NCBI GenBank assembly: GCA_036023115.1
Contig: JAYKKT010000079.1
Span: forward strand, 10,779,501-10,843,500
Origin: Brasenia schreberi
Lineage: Eukaryota; Streptophyta; Magnoliopsida; Nymphaeales; Cabombaceae
DNA: 64,000 bases
Direction of reading: 5' to 3'
Part shown: positions 16,730-30,100 of the stretch, piece by piece
Numbering within the stretch: position 1 is the stretch's first letter
Layout: each line of letters begins with the position of its first letter
Made by a program: the position numbers and the translations under genes
The notes under the pieces: generated by a model
Database searches by the model: none
What the model saw: the letters and a program-made list of their open reading frames with translations, nothing else
Told to the model about the DNA's origin: nothing

Positions 16730-17106
16730 ATAAAGCCAGGTCTGCGCTACTTTTTGGTAATGTGCACCGACTCCCTTTTATTAATAAAGTATACCCACCA
16801 TTTTAATTATTGACATGGAAACATCATCCAACGTATCGAACCGTAAAGGGATATACATGAAGGAAGTTTTTGTAAATATTGTAATATTGGCAGGTAAACG
16901 GTCATCCTACAATCAATGATTGAACAGTTAGTGAATTAAGTGCTGAAAAGGAAAAGGAAAAGGAAAAATTCAACCAAGACAAGATCAGAATCGCACCCAC
17001 CCCAACTTCATAAGAATTATATTGACTAATACAACTCGTAGCCATGGATTTGAAGTGCAGGAATAATAAGGATCAGATGGCCATTCAGTGATCGTTGGCC
17101 TCTGAG
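15500..17106. other. spacer with microsatellites upstream of the DUF1666 gene
   Basis: Contains a (CA)n tract at about 16529-16570 and a (TA)n tract at about 16693-16725. The last few hundred bases should hold the promoter and 5' leader of the following gene. A short upstream frame starts at ATG 17044 and stops at 17089, in frame with the main start but closed. Nothing else was recognised. Confidence 0.5.
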
Positions 17107-20100
17107 ATGGGACTTCTTGCCCGTTCTTGGTTGGTGCTTAGCATCGTCTTGATACCGCCCGGCTCTTTCAGATGGAGCCTCTTGAGCTTCTACTTCAACC
17201 CTTTGTGGTTTTTTCCCTGCCAAGTTTTTCTTTGGTTCAAGGTGTTGATCACATGGGTGATACTAATTCTGTTCTTGCCTTTCAAAACTGTCATACTGTA
17301 CTTGATTGGGCCTGCATATAGATTTGTAGTTGCTCTCTTTTTTCTCAATGTGGAGTCCATGACTTCCACGGTTCGACCGCAAGAGTTGATTGAGTTTGTT
17401 TCTTCTGAAGATCAAGAAATGAATTCCCTTTTTGATTGGTATAGTGATTTTGAGCCCACTGATGAATCTACGAGAAGGGCAGCAGCTCACACAGCCATGA
17501 ATGCATTTCATAGCACTGGAGACGATCGAGCAGCTAGTGAGGCAATAAGGACCGAGGAAGATGAAACAATTAAGGAAGAGTTTGTGATTACGAAAGGGGA
17601 TCGGCCTATCGTTGAACCTGCAAGGACACAAGAAGTTGAAAAATTAATCGAGGAAATCACAACACGTGAAGAGGATCTAGAAACTAATGATCTTGCACGG
17701 AGAGAAGTTCAAATATTGCTGAAAGGGTTTGCAGTACTAGAAGGGAATCAATCTGCAACCGAGATGAATCAGGATGAAGTGTATGACAATAGAATTGAGG
17801 ATGTGATGATGGTTGAGTCGATTACTGACCCAGTGTTGGAGTCTGTGAGGTTCAACACCGAAGGCGATGCATCATTTGGAATCGGCAGAGCGGACTTATC
17901 GGCTCTGTTGAGAACGCTGAAGGTAGAGGATGAAACAGAAGCTGACCAATTTTACCAAGCCTACGGTGAAAGGATGGCACAATTCGATCGCGTCACCCTT
18001 GCTAAGATTGATGACTTGAGTGGGTACTTCGTAACTGTTTGCATTTGTTATGAATTGTATTTTCAGTCTAGCGTGTTATTTTTACCGTGTTACAGTTTGC
18101 AAATTTACTCCGATTGGCACCAGGAGAATCTGCTCTTCTGGCTAGGGGTCAACCAAAAAGAACCTTCAGGGAGTTCCAGGAATCGATACCCGGGGTATGC
18201 ATATCTGGTTGGCGGTCTGCCTAGAACTAGCTTGCCTATAAAAGAAAAAACATCAGTCTTAATGACAAAATTTGCTTATGCAATTCTGCACGTAATAGTT
18301 CAATTTGAGTTTTGCAGGTTATTATCTCTCTTCTCAATAAGCATGACAATTAGGGATGAGATTCCCCGTTCTGTAGTAATTTAAGGAGAGTTGCATAAAG
18401 AGGTGAGGAAATCAACTGGGTTGTATTTCCACCGAAGCCACTGAACGTCTTTAAGAGGAAAAAGTAACTTGCATAGATTCAACCAAAGATAGACATAACA
18501 AGGACACTGCAAAGAACCTAATCTGCATTCTAGCAGACGAGTCTCAGGCATGAGAAAATTCAGCAAAAGATAGTTCATCACCAGCTACTATATGAGCTCT
18601 TAAATTATCTTGCAGCTCAATATAAAATTCGTAAACCTTACACTTGCTTCATCTTCTTTCAGAAGAGAGGTTTCATAAAATTCTGAATCGACTCTGGAAC
18701 TAAATTATCCATAAACCGTATGAGTCTCTGATCAGTATCATCAAATTCTACTAGTGTATCTGGAAATGGGTTTAGCCGCTCCTGCTGATCGTGTCATCTA
18801 AAATGTTGCTCTTCCCTTGTAGGAAAAGTCATGGCAAAACTGGTTGGAGATTCAAATTTACCAAGGAAATTTGCCTGCATAGAGCCTATACTGCTTGATA
18901 ATACGTCATGGAGCAAAAGTGTCACAAAGAGATTTGTCAAGGACATAGAAACACAGCTTGAAATGTTCTATGTAGGTCAGTGTTGTTTGTGTTGGGATTC
19001 CCTACAGTATCAGTACATGAAGATTAGAGAGATGGCATCTTCCAGTGTTACAGTTAGATTGCAGTATGACAAGCTGTCTGCTAAATTTCAACATTTTAAA
19101 GTCCTGCTTGAGAGATTCATGGAAGATGAGCACTCACGAGGCGAGAGGTTTTGGAATTACTCCCAATCTAGGCTGATCTCTAGGGACTTGTTATTAGTTC
19201 CTCCAATATCAGGTACGTTGGTTTTAATTTGATTTTTGTGTTAGTTAAGACCAAATTATAAGTTATTCCATCCTCATTTAGTGTTGTTATTTCTTGGCAC
19301 TTCAACTGAATTGTGTTTTACGTGTTAACAAATGATGATTCAAGTTGAGCCTGTGGGAACTAAAGTTGAGGCCATGCCAACCACATTGCTGAAGATTTTG
19401 GAGGAAACCATAATGATATTTCTCAACTTCCTTGCAAATGACAATAAAAGAGCTTCTGCCCCTCCAAGCAAGTGGCTTCTTTGGACTGTATCACAGGTGG
19501 AGGATGCAAATGACTTGGAGATGCTATCAAACATACAGAAAACACTTCGACAAGTATTGTATATGGAGCCTCCTTTATTTTCAGATAATTTAGTTGCTTC
19601 TATCAGTATTGTGAATTTGTTCATATCAAAGAATATTTTCCCATACATTGATAAGGTTTTCAATACAAAACGATCCCGTATTGCATAGGGCCTGCATACG
19701 ATAAGATGGTGATTCATCTCCATGTCAGAAGCGTGTCATATGGAATTTTACCTGCATCATAGCAAAATTTTCTATTATTTTTCTTAAAAGAAGTTCACTA
19801 AACGTATTATATATCATTTCAATGAGCCTTATGGGTAAGTGCATAAATACTTGCTACACTGGCTTCTATTGTTTGTTATGATTCAGGAACACATGTTTGG
19901 GAAAATCTTTTAATGTGTTCTCGAACTTTTCTCCTGTAGAAGGAAGCAATGTTGAGAAACTCGCAAGGAAAGAAGAGACCTTGGTTGTTAAAGAGGAAAG
20001 AGAGCCGAATGCAAGACTTGAGCAGAGCACAGTACTTGTTTTGCTCAATAGACATGAAGCTTGTTTCCAGGGTTTTGGATATGGCAGTTGTTTCTACTCA

Positions 20101-20200
20101 ACAACTGCGTTGGTGTCAAGAGAGACTACAAAACATTCATCTCGATGGATGCAATCGGATCCAAAGACGTTGTTCGTGGCTTCTTTTCCCATCATCATGA
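17107..20200 (+). CDS. DUF1666 family protein ('ribosomal protein L34Ae'-like)
   Basis: Exon 1 runs from the ATG at 17107 to about 18019-18023. It encodes a hydrophobic N-terminus with two or three possible membrane segments, then a long acidic region. Three downstream exons fit well: 18823-19212 (VGQCCLCWDSLQYQY), 19345-19553 (MPTTLLKILEETI) and 19940-20200 (SIDMKLVSRVLDMAVV, ending LLFPSS and TGA at 20198). They join in frame across GT-AG introns and match the conserved C-terminal core of plant DUF1666 proteins. The link between exon 1 and 18823 is not resolved: a candidate small exon near 18096-18190 follows TTACAG, but I found no set of sites that keeps the frame. The 'L34' label in other plants is not supported by any ribosomal domain here. 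Function unknown. Confidence 0.75.
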
Positions 20201-21580
20201 ACCAGGAGGATCGTCTCTTGTTGGTCTTACCTCAAACCATGGGGATTCAAATTGCACAGTTTAATTTCTTGGTCTCAGCTACAAGCTGTAGTATTGTGTA
20301 TCATTTACAGCTTCAATCTGCATATGCTGAATTGGGTTGGGGCACTTCCTGTACACTAGAAACTGTAATACCGAAATGAATTGCAATAGGTTGTACTTGG
20401 GGATCATGTAAGTAAGAAATGGATAGCCGAACCGAATTTGGAACTGCATCCAGTTTTCCTGTACGTGGATACATCCACATTCAATGGTTTTTATATATAG
20501 ATAGGAATACGATTATTTAACAAAGTACGGATATGGATTTATTATTTTAGTTGCCACTTTCAATGGGGAACAAGGCCTGCTTGTTTTGACTGTAACATTC
20601 ATGTAGAACTATGGGTCGTGTGGTTCTTGATTCCTCAGAAAGAGGGGCCTTTCTAGAGGATAGAAAATATAGTTTTTCCTCAAGAAAAATGCTCGGCCGA
20701 CTGAGACTTTCGAATATAACTTATATAATCAGATTGTTTTCTTTGTATCGAGGCCTTCCAAACTCAGGTTTAAGTGATTTTTTATCTATCAATAATACAA
20801 GTTTTTTAGACATTCAAGAATCAGTAAAAATCAAATCAGTTTGAATAAATTTGTAACCTCGGGATAGATTTTTGGTAGCTTAACAATAGTGGTTTTGATT
20901 AGACGTGTCTTATTTGAATTAATCATAAAATAATGAACCGTAATCAAACAAGCTTTCTGGTTCTAAACCGTTCATTTCACGTGAAAACCGAACCGAAAAT
21001 AAAATTAAAAATGATTAATGATTTTAGTGAATTGACATTATTATTATGAAATTGTTAGATTTAAATGATATTTTATTAAAGGACTTGGTGGCGTGGCGGA
21101 CAATGGTCTTACTCATATTAAGTGTCCGAACATCACTCAGTTATTGACTAGCCACTGCATTTACTAAACATGAAAATGACTCATTTCACACTTTTCAACG
21201 CATTCAAGGCTCATGACGCTCCGATTTGGCTGCCCTTTCTTCTGTTTTGCATGGCGTGAGATAATGCTTTTCGATTGACTTGACCTTACGCGACCTCACT
21301 TGGGTTCAAATACTGCAAAAAAAAAGAGACGGGCCACTTCCCTTTTGCATACATTGAAATCCTTTCGCCCGCTGAATAACAAAGCAATATAACAATCACG
21401 CATTCATTCAATTAATGATGTCATTGTATTTGGAAACCGAAATCGGAACTGGTGGTTCTGATTTCTCAAAAATAAAACCCATAACTGAATCGGGAAGACC
21501 CTGGTTCTAGTTACGGTTTCAGCATTTTGGGCCTGATCTGGTTCTGATTCAAACTAACGGTTCGGGTTCCAACCGGCCAT
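20201..21580. other. spacer with degenerate GAACCG-type sequence
   Basis: Holds the 3' flank of the DUF1666 gene. At 20930-21000 and 21430-21580 it carries many short GGTTC/GAACC motifs (for example CCGTAATC, GGTTCGGGTTCC). No gene recognised. Confidence 0.4.
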
Positions 21581-21584
21581 GTCT

Positions 21585-22090
21585 AAGTTTGATTATGCAA
21601 CTTAATGTGAAAAGATCAAAAAAAGAAAAAGAAAACTAAAGTGGGATTTTATTAACTAAGAGGAAGACTACAACTATAAATTACAACTAAGAATAACAAC
21701 TAAGAAAGAAAAGGAACTAAAGAAAAGTAATAAATAAGTTAAGATGTGATGATCGATTGATTTCTCTTTAAGGTGGGTTGTCACCTCTTCTTATAGTTAT
21801 GTTGGAATAATTCTAAATTCTTCTTCACTTCTCTTGATGGCTCTTCGGCTTCTCTAACTCCCATAATAATAGGTCATAACTCCTCTACCTAGTTTTAAAA
21901 TGTGATTCTTTACCTCTACTAATGAGTCATTATTTTCACTTTAATGATGATAATAACTCATTAATCATGAGTTTCCATATAGCTTGGTTTGGTTGAGTGC
22001 ATGTGCCCATATTAAGAAAGTGAACATTTAATACTAACAATGGCTCTCCCGGTCCCTTTTCAATTTTTAACAATAACATGTACAAATATG
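21585..22090 (+). repeat. dispersed repeat, copy 1 (LTR-like, see 39990-40410)
   Basis: Shares an ordered series of blocks with the segment at 39990-40410: GATTATGCAACTKAATG, an A/G-rich run, CTCTTTAAGGTG, CTTCACTTCTC, then CCTTTYCAATTTTT and TTAACAATAAC near the end. Both are on the plus strand. The spacing is similar but not identical. No coding capacity. Confidence 0.55.
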
Positions 22091-25020
22091 GTTTGTATGG
22101 TCTCTCACAAGGAATATTACAAATACAACAATACTATAGATAGTAAATGAATTGATTGGGCGTTGATAATGGTGCATCTACTGAAACTATCCGAGCACAT
22201 CAATTCCATCAACTCATGGGTGAGAGATACTCTATAGCTGATTTCAATGCCATCATTTTTCAAGAGAAGAAGTGTGGAGGAAGAGAAAAATCATCTGAAT
22301 CAATACAAAAGTTTGTTAATTCCATCATATGCATGTAAGTTCTTGAAGAGAGATTGGTCTACAACCTTGCATCAACATCTTGGAGAGCTCTGTACTCCAA
22401 CCATGATTTCTCACCTAGACGACGTTGGATCGGACCATTGTCGTATTCTTCCGAATACGAAATTTGGTTCATCACAGATGGAAAAGTGTTTCTCCTTCCA
22501 TGAATGATAGTATCTGATGAAGCCTCATCTGTCGTCTCAACTTCATGGCAACAAGAGTTCACTAGGCGGTCAACGTTCGGGCTATTCTCTAAACTCAAGC
22601 ACTGCCATTAACATCTCGTACATTGATGTCAAACGAGGCATCCAAATGCAAACGCCAGAATTCAGATTCATAAAGATGAGATTAGCTGATTGAAAGCTAG
22701 TTCTGTTAATAAAGTTTGACAAGAAATGCATATTGGAGGAGTTGGGTTGGGATTACGAAGGAGGAACATTGTTGGCAAGAAAAAGTGACGGTTTATTGTA
22801 AATCATTTTATCTTTTATAAAATACATCTCGTAAAATCATGAAAGAGAATCCATTCTTCTCTGATTTCTCGAGTGTTTGTTATCAGAATAAAAAATGGTC
22901 AAACTGATTTCTCGAGTGTTTGTTGTCGGGATCAAAAAGTGTCCGGATAACTTACACGTTAATTGGTTGCTTTGGGGCTATCATAACAAAAAAACATTCG
23001 TCAATTACTCTTAATGACCCAATAGGAGAGTTTGAATTCCATTTGAGGAAAGTGGCAGCAGACCTCATGAATTAGAGATTACTGCATAGAATAATGAGGA
23101 GGATGAAGTCCAAATGGTTAAGATTTCAATCAAACATGCGGCACTCTTGGTAATGGTTTTCAGGATACTTCTTTCAGCAATATTGGAATTTGGTCAAGAA
23201 AGAGGTCAGTGAGGCAGTATGTGGTTCCTTTCAAGGAGGAAATCTTCTTAAAGGATTCAATCATGCTCTTATATTCAATCCATGCAGTGAGTGTTCTCAC
23301 TCGACGCGTTTTATAGGCAAAAGAGTTTATCACTAATGAATCGACACAACCATTCATTATCTTCACAATTTATGAATGGAAATTCTGTGAAACTTGAAAC
23401 CATGTGACTCTTGCTCTCATAAGTTGTTTTCTTGCTGAAAGGCAATGAGATCATTTACTTAGTGTTGTCTCTAAAGATGGCTAGGCAATTGAGGTAGTAC
23501 TTGTAGGAACCTGATGGTTAGTGATGTCTATAATAACTGTAGACGTCTAGGCGATTACCTATTTACCTATCGACGATGTGGACCCTAGATTTTTGTTTGA
23601 GCGAAAATTTTGGTTAAACGAAATTTTGATATTCTAAGACTCTCTTTGTATCTTTCTTGGGATGACTTCATCGGTAAATACTCAGCTATTGATAAGGTAT
23701 CTAATGAGAAATGTCATACTTTTTGTTGCTTGTGTTTGTAGCACTAAGATCAATGACGAGTATGCATGGTATATTTTCATCGTCAAATTTTGTTCATAAG
23801 AGTGTCAAAAGTCTTTTTACATACCTTTTTTTCTATGGAGCATCTTGATCTTCAAGGTTCAATCAGTTAACTACTGAGCATTATTATCCTTATTATCTCA
23901 CTCAACAACTGAGATTTCAGTAAGCTTTATTATCCTCATTACCTCCATATAGACTACAAGGAGCATATCAAGGTCTAGGACAAATAACATGTTCCTTTTG
24001 TCCCTCAGTCCCATGTGTCTCTCAATCCCATCTACGTGGAGGATCTCATTGAGAGTGACTATAACTATGTTCCATAAGCTGCTAGCAGTGAACTTCTTCC
24101 TTCACATGGGACACCTATTGGTCAAGTGTTGTGGTGCTACGATCATCAATCTGCCATCCCCAATACAACTTGTGGATCTCAACATCAGGTGAAAGAGGCC
24201 TTCAATATATTCTGAAATTTATGGACAGCTCGAGGCTCATTGTACCCGAAAGTCATCTGCATAAGCCTAACTTGCTTTTATAGCTGACTGTCGAGAGCAT
24301 ATCCATTCTCTTTCTCACTAAATAGTTGTCACTATTGAGGCCAACCTCGAGGTTTCTATGAAATTCGAGGAAAGGTTTTCTCACTTTAGAGATCTAGAGA
24401 ATGTAAGGATGTCAACCCAAGCTGAGATCGAACTTCTTGAGGGGTAGCTTAGTGTTCTTTATGAGATTGTCTACATGAGCTCCTTGTAAAGGCTTCTCTA
24501 GCAAATTAGCAATGCTTGGTCTCACCTCTTTGGCATCTCAAGCACCACTAATGAGGGAGAGGTCAAGTTATCTCCAAACTTTTCTCGTAAGACGCAGAAA
24601 TTGCACTCTATATTGGCTTGACATGAAGATCTCAAGAAGGATCTCGATCTCAATATCATGGATACTGGGGTCTCAAAGGACATTGGGAGAATCAAAGGAA
24701 TCTTCCAAGGGATTCAGGGGCAAAAGTAGGCAAAACGTGGGGTTAAATATGTAAACTTAATTTCATCATGCCTGCACTACTTATTGATTTGAAATTTTTG
24801 TTCATGCTTATTTATGGTATGAGCTAGTCATTCCTTCATTTATTGTTTTATTTTCTACTTTTCGTTGCTCTAAGGTTTCATAAAGGTAGGCACTCGAGTC
24901 AAAGATTACACTGGTTGATAGTGATAGGATATTTTGCTCGATCTGTTTAAGAAAGTGGTCTAGGTCCTTTTCCTTTTTCAACATTTCCCTCAATTGCCTG
25001 CTAATATATCCCTATCTTCT
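22091..25020. other. low-coding spacer, unrecognised
   Basis: Several frames of 60-86 codons occur but none carries a family motif. The stretch 24240-24760 is polar and coiled-coil-like in shifting frames and may be retroelement gag debris. I can assign no gene. Confidence 0.3.
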
Positions 25021-26260
25021 CGTCTTGGTCTTCATCCTCTTGCTTTCCTTTAGTATTTTGATGGCTTTAAATACTCAAGACAAAGAAAAACACATGATTA
25101 TTTGGAGTTGGCCTTGTGAATCCAAACTATGGGTTATCATGTGTCTCCTTTAATGGCCAATTGCAATCATTTTCTTCTTGCCCCAACCATCCCCTCTAGC
25201 GAAGGTTTAAGGATTGTAGAGGAAGTCATTATTCATGAAACCTTACCTATCTACATGAGTTGGTACCAATATACTGGTATTAATAGAGAATTTATCACCT
25301 TATTGCCTACTCTTGACTTGCCTTCCTTGTAGATCTTAATATCTTCTTCCACTTTCGAGGGTCATGGTCCACTAATATTAATTATTTCGTCTTTAAGTTA
25401 GGCATAATAGATCTTACACTTCTGAGATATATCATCATTGGTCTTCCTTATGATGGTCTCGAACTCCATGCCCTAGGTTCTCCTCTTTTTAAGTTCTCAT
25501 TTTATTCAATAAACTTGTCCTACATGGGTTTCCTCAAAGCCAATACTCATTAAATGGGGTAGCTTGATGGATGAATAGACCAATTTTCTTTTATTTTGGC
25601 TATGTAAATTTATTATTTGTTCAAGCATTTTAGCAATCACTAAGCAATATTGTATCATCATCGAATCATTAATCTCCAACCACCTCTATGATTTTTTCCC
25701 TTCTTTATAAGCATTCTCGATTGAGAAATACATACATTTATCTTCTATCTTGCTAATTGGAAGCTACTCAATAGTGCCTCTTGCCCGTAGTGGTTTTTGG
25801 AGTGTTGGATATATCTATATTTTCTTTGGTTGAGTACCATTACTAATCTTGTCGGGCTTGCCCAGCTTAAATGAAAATATTTCTTTTTGGGCGGAGTTCT
25901 ACTAAGACTTTAGTCACAAACAGATACGTTGTAGATTTGTCTCGGTACGTTACTTCATCTATAGCCTTCCAATAACTCTGACCTTTTCTATCCAGGTCAT
26001 GAAAATTAATGACTAAGCATGTGTAGGAGAAACCATTTGTTCTCAAGTTTATATCATTGGTAGAGTGGCGATGGCTCCTACATTCTCGGAGGTTGATGAA
26101 CAATTCAACAAGAAAGGATTGGTATCATTGGTCAATTCTTCATTGGCCAACCTCAGTTGCCCATTCTTAATGGCTTTCTATATCATTGCATGGACTTTGG
26201 TGGATTGGTTAGTGTTATATGTCTTCACATTGTGTCACTTACTATAAGGAGCCAAGTATA
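25020..26260 (+). pseudogene. possible plant-mobile-domain-like remnant
   Basis: In shifting plus-strand frames the text FLLFWLCKFIICSS (about 25585) and following hydrophobic blocks resemble the 'aminotransferase-like, plant mobile domain' carried by some plant transposons. The frame is broken by many stops. The match is by eye to a loose pattern, so this call is weak. It could equally be unrelated repeat sequence. Confidence 0.25.
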
Positions 26261-26439
26261 TGGCAACCTATCCTAAAAGGAAGAAGTCTTTATTGTTGAA
26301 GGTTTTTTCCTTCTCCTTCAGAGGCTTGTGGCAAGTATATATATGATATCTGGTTTGAATATTGAGTGGACATCACCTTGGGTTGGTCAGCATTGTCGAT
26401 GTTTGATTCTTGTATCATCTCCTCTATATAAGATGAGTG

Positions 26440-27070
26440 ACTATCATTTCACTCTTGCCGGAATTCTATCATGCTTGGAACTGTGAACATCTGGCGTGCT
26501 TACGATATGCTCCACCTCGATGGCACATGGTTCACGAGCTTCACAAGGTTTGGGTAGTAGTAACATGCAAGACCCTCGTTAATCTCACTGTGCAAGCAAT
26601 CTTTCACTAGTGCTACATAGTGCGCGTCAATGAATTGCATTGACTAGTGCCTGTCAACGAATTGCATTGACATCCAACACATCATGAAACCTTTCAAAGA
26701 AGAGATCAACCATCTCATCAACTTTCTAGGTTCGTCACGTCATGGGGTGTGTTGTGGCCTTTCCTTGTTATACCTTTCAAGAAAAGCCTTTTACACCTTT
26801 TTCCATGTACGAATGACTCCTAGTTTATTAAAGTATACCAAACATATTACTGGCCATTTGATGAAGAGACAAAGAGGTTGAGTTTGTGATACTCGCTCTC
26901 CTTGAGCTTTCCACATTTGAAAGCAAACTTGGTAAGATGTTCGCCAGGGTATTCGATATTTTTTCCTAAAAAAGTCATGAACTTAACTTTAAAGTCCCTC
27001 GAGATGATCAACCCTTTCTGAATAGGGCTTCTAATCTACCTTGGCATCAAGAGCCGGATAAGGCTCAATG
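26440..27070 (-). mobile_element. Ty3/gypsy gag remnant
   Basis: On the minus strand, in several frames, the order of gypsy gag is visible: MTFLGKNIEYPGEHL near 26980, GVIRTWKKV near 26810, then DGYSLL-type text and a segment ending near 26460. This is the retrotransposon gag domain of Tat-type gypsy elements, heavily mutated. No protease or RT was found on its 3' (left) side. Confidence 0.55.
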
Positions 27071-28061
27071 CAAAAAGATTGGGGATGAGATCTGTGATCC
27101 ATTCCCTATTCATTGGTATTTCCTCAAGATCTTAAAGAGGAGGCAACACTTGAAGGATGATCTACTCATTCCATCGGTTGGCTAGTCACAGATGTACTGA
27201 CCAATCAAGCGGGATCTACTGATCATAATCGGTCGGTGGAGTGAGCCGATATGAATGGTATGAATCGGCTCCGAGATGAGATGGTGCTTGAGGAGATGCC
27301 GAAGTTAGAGGAACATAAGGTATTCTACGCTACTTGCACAGGTGGTACCTACTGAGAATATGAGCCATGGTGCATGCCCCTGAGTGTTCGAGTCAACATC
27401 TATGCTTGATACCTAGGATTATTACGTAGGGAGAAACTTTTTGAAAAGAATCCTCCTCCTAGTTGTGCGCTTGCACTTGCTGGCTATAGAGCAATGGTCT
27501 CAAAGATGAGAGGCTTCAAAAGATGACCGCCACGGTTGTCTAGGAGGCATTACCACTGACGAAAATGATGGAGTTGGTGGGCTTCTAACACCTTCAAGTG
27601 GCATTTGAGCAATATTTAGATGACCGCAAATCGAGGAAATATGTTGCAGCCAATTCGAAGGATATTGATGCACCTACTTATGTTCCAAACATTGGCCAAT
27701 GTTGAGGCCAAAGATAACAGTTGCTAATGCCTACCTTTGTCTCTCAGCAAGCTACTCTTGTTCTCGCATGTTGGCCAACTTATTTACTACCATAGGTAGT
27801 AATATTTTCCTCATTAGTTGAAGGAATGACCCATGGATTCCGTCATGGAAAAATCAAGCCACTCCTGGAGGGTTGGCCTCAACTAGTCAATGAGCGAAGG
27901 ATAGGTGTTGAGTGATTGACTGGGAATTAGATTGTACCCACGCATATTGAGACGACGTGGATTAGAAGATAATGAAGGTCTAAGTTGTTGATCATTGGAC
28001 TAGGGTGTGCAAACACAATGAACCAAAGTCACTTGATCATTGATGAAAAAATTGGTGGTAT
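27071..28061. other. unrecognised sequence between gag remnant and LTR-like block
   Basis: No gene. On the minus strand it would be the leader side of the gag remnant. No clear primer-binding site could be read next to 28062. Confidence 0.3.
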
Positions 28062-30100
28062 TTGTAAACACCCAAAAAAAATTCTTAAAAGATTTGATCT
28101 TTTAGAAAATTTGCTTTTTCAAGAAAAATTTGTGGTTATAGGTCTTTTAAGGGTTTTCAAATAAAGATATATTAAATGAACTCATTTTCGTGCCAAAATT
28201 TTGTAAAAGCCTCAAAATAAGGGTACATTGTACTCCTCTCGAAAAAATCCAATTTTGATAAAAGCTTAAAAAAGTGATTATTTTGCCCTCAAGGCCAAAT
28301 TGATAGGATTCTGCTTTTTCAAATGATTGCCTTTAAATAAAGAATTATTTCAAACAAGTTTTCAAAGAAAAAATAAAAATAAGACATTGAGAACCAAACC
28401 CAAAAAATGTTTGCAAAATATTAAATTAAAAAAATTCTAAAATCTTTAAAATTCAAAACCAAATTAAATCCAAAACCAGACCTCAAAAGAGGTTTGAGAA
28501 TAGTCTTACTATGGGACCCTACACCCATCCAAATGGTTAAAGAGGTCCGATACTCTACACCCAAGGGTTAAAGAGGTTTGAGACCCTATATTCATCGAAA
28601 AGGTTAAAGTGGTCTGATACCTTACATCCAATAAATGATTAAAATGGTTGAAATGGTAAATACCAACTCACTGAGCGAAAGTAGGTAATCCATGCAAACA
28701 AATACTTGGAATGAGACTCAATTGTTTTCTAAAAAAAATATTTAAAGATTTCGTTAAAACTCGATATTTTTAAATATATCTCAAATGAAATGGTTTTAAA
28801 TAATAAAAAAAGAAATATTTGAAACCATAAATCTTAACTAAAAAGAAAATAAAGCAAAGTAGAATTCCTAAAGGCTAAGATAAAAGCAGGAGAGCCTTGA
28901 AGAAATGGAGGTCCTCCAACAAATGAATCAAATGAAATTCAACTCAAGTCAAGTTGAGCAACAAATGAAACTAGCCCATACCTAAAACTAAGTCAAATTG
29001 GGCTCCTGATCAAGCTCAAAAACTAAATCAAAGATAAGCTTATGATCCAGCCCAAAACCAAGTCAAATTGGGTTCATCATCAAGTCCAAAACCAAATCAA
29101 ATGGGCGCATGCTACAAGCCCGAAATCAAATCAAAATGGGTATAAGATCAAGCCCAAGGCGAGTTCAAACAAAGAAAGTGCCATGTCAAGAAGCTCAAGT
29201 CAAAGGGTGCACCAAACCAGTGAAGACATATCAAGATGAAGGTCGAGTCAAAAGTGATACCAAAAAGGACAAGTTATCAAGTTACGGGCTAAATCAAGCC
29301 AAGAAGGGTCAAAGTCAAGGCAAAAGCAAGAAATGAGTGGCCACGTCAAGGGCCTATTCATGCACCAAAGTGGCGGAGTGCACCTAGCCACGAGCCACAA
29401 GCAAGACCGCACCAAATCAAGTCAAGCAAGAGGGTGGGTTGCACTGCATCTAGCCTAAAGCTATACCAAGGCTCATCCTTGACCAAAATGGGGACCATCC
29501 ACATGCTCTCATGTGAGTCATGTGACTAACACTTTTCAACGTAGATTTAGATCAAAATTTGGCTAAATATCAAGCTCCATGCCCAACCCATGGAAGAGCT
29601 TAGAGACTCTCCTTGAAATCTATAAATAAACCTCTTAAGGGGCTGGCCAAAGGGAGGCAAAGTGAGGAAAACACAAGGAAAAACCCAAAAAAAAATTAAG
29701 GGAGAAAATCCCAACATGGAGAGAGAGAGAAGAGGAGAGGAAGAAGGAGTTATCATCCCCTAAAACGGAGGTGTTGCCCCCAAGCTGTCGGTTTCTAAGC
29801 CCTTTTAAGGACTTCAATCAAGGTCGGTTTTCTTTCCTTCTTTTTCCTTTCTTCAATTCCATTCAATTTAATTTGTAATTAAGAAGCATTTGTCTTCAAA
29901 TCATTGTAATATTTGAGGAGAGGTGTTGCAAATTTTCGTCTAAGAGCACAGGTAAAATTGTCTATCATTTATTTGATTTGTAGTTGCTTCTACCCCAATA
30001 TACATTGTAAACTTATACTCTCTCATTCATCTCTTTTACGCTTAAATTATATGATAATTTACCTTAATTATTACACTTTCTCTCTTATAGAATAAAGTCC
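28062..30100 (+). repeat. LTR-like block with TATA box and internal tandem repeats
   Basis: Starts with TGTAAACACCC, a common gypsy LTR start. It holds degenerate tandem repeats at 28495-28640 (unit about 50-55 bp around GGTTAAAGAGGT) and at about 28970-29160 (unit about 50 bp around CAAGTCAAATTGGG). A TATA-like TATAAATAAACC lies near 29620, followed by a GAGAGA leader and TTTCTAAGCCCTTTTAAGG. The right end was not determined. The implied plus-strand transcription is opposite to the gag remnant on its left, so the two may belong to different elements. Confidence 0.45.

Noticed and set aside
18381..18581. Minus-strand frame within the DUF1666 gene
   Set aside because: Lies in intronic sequence and has no family motif.
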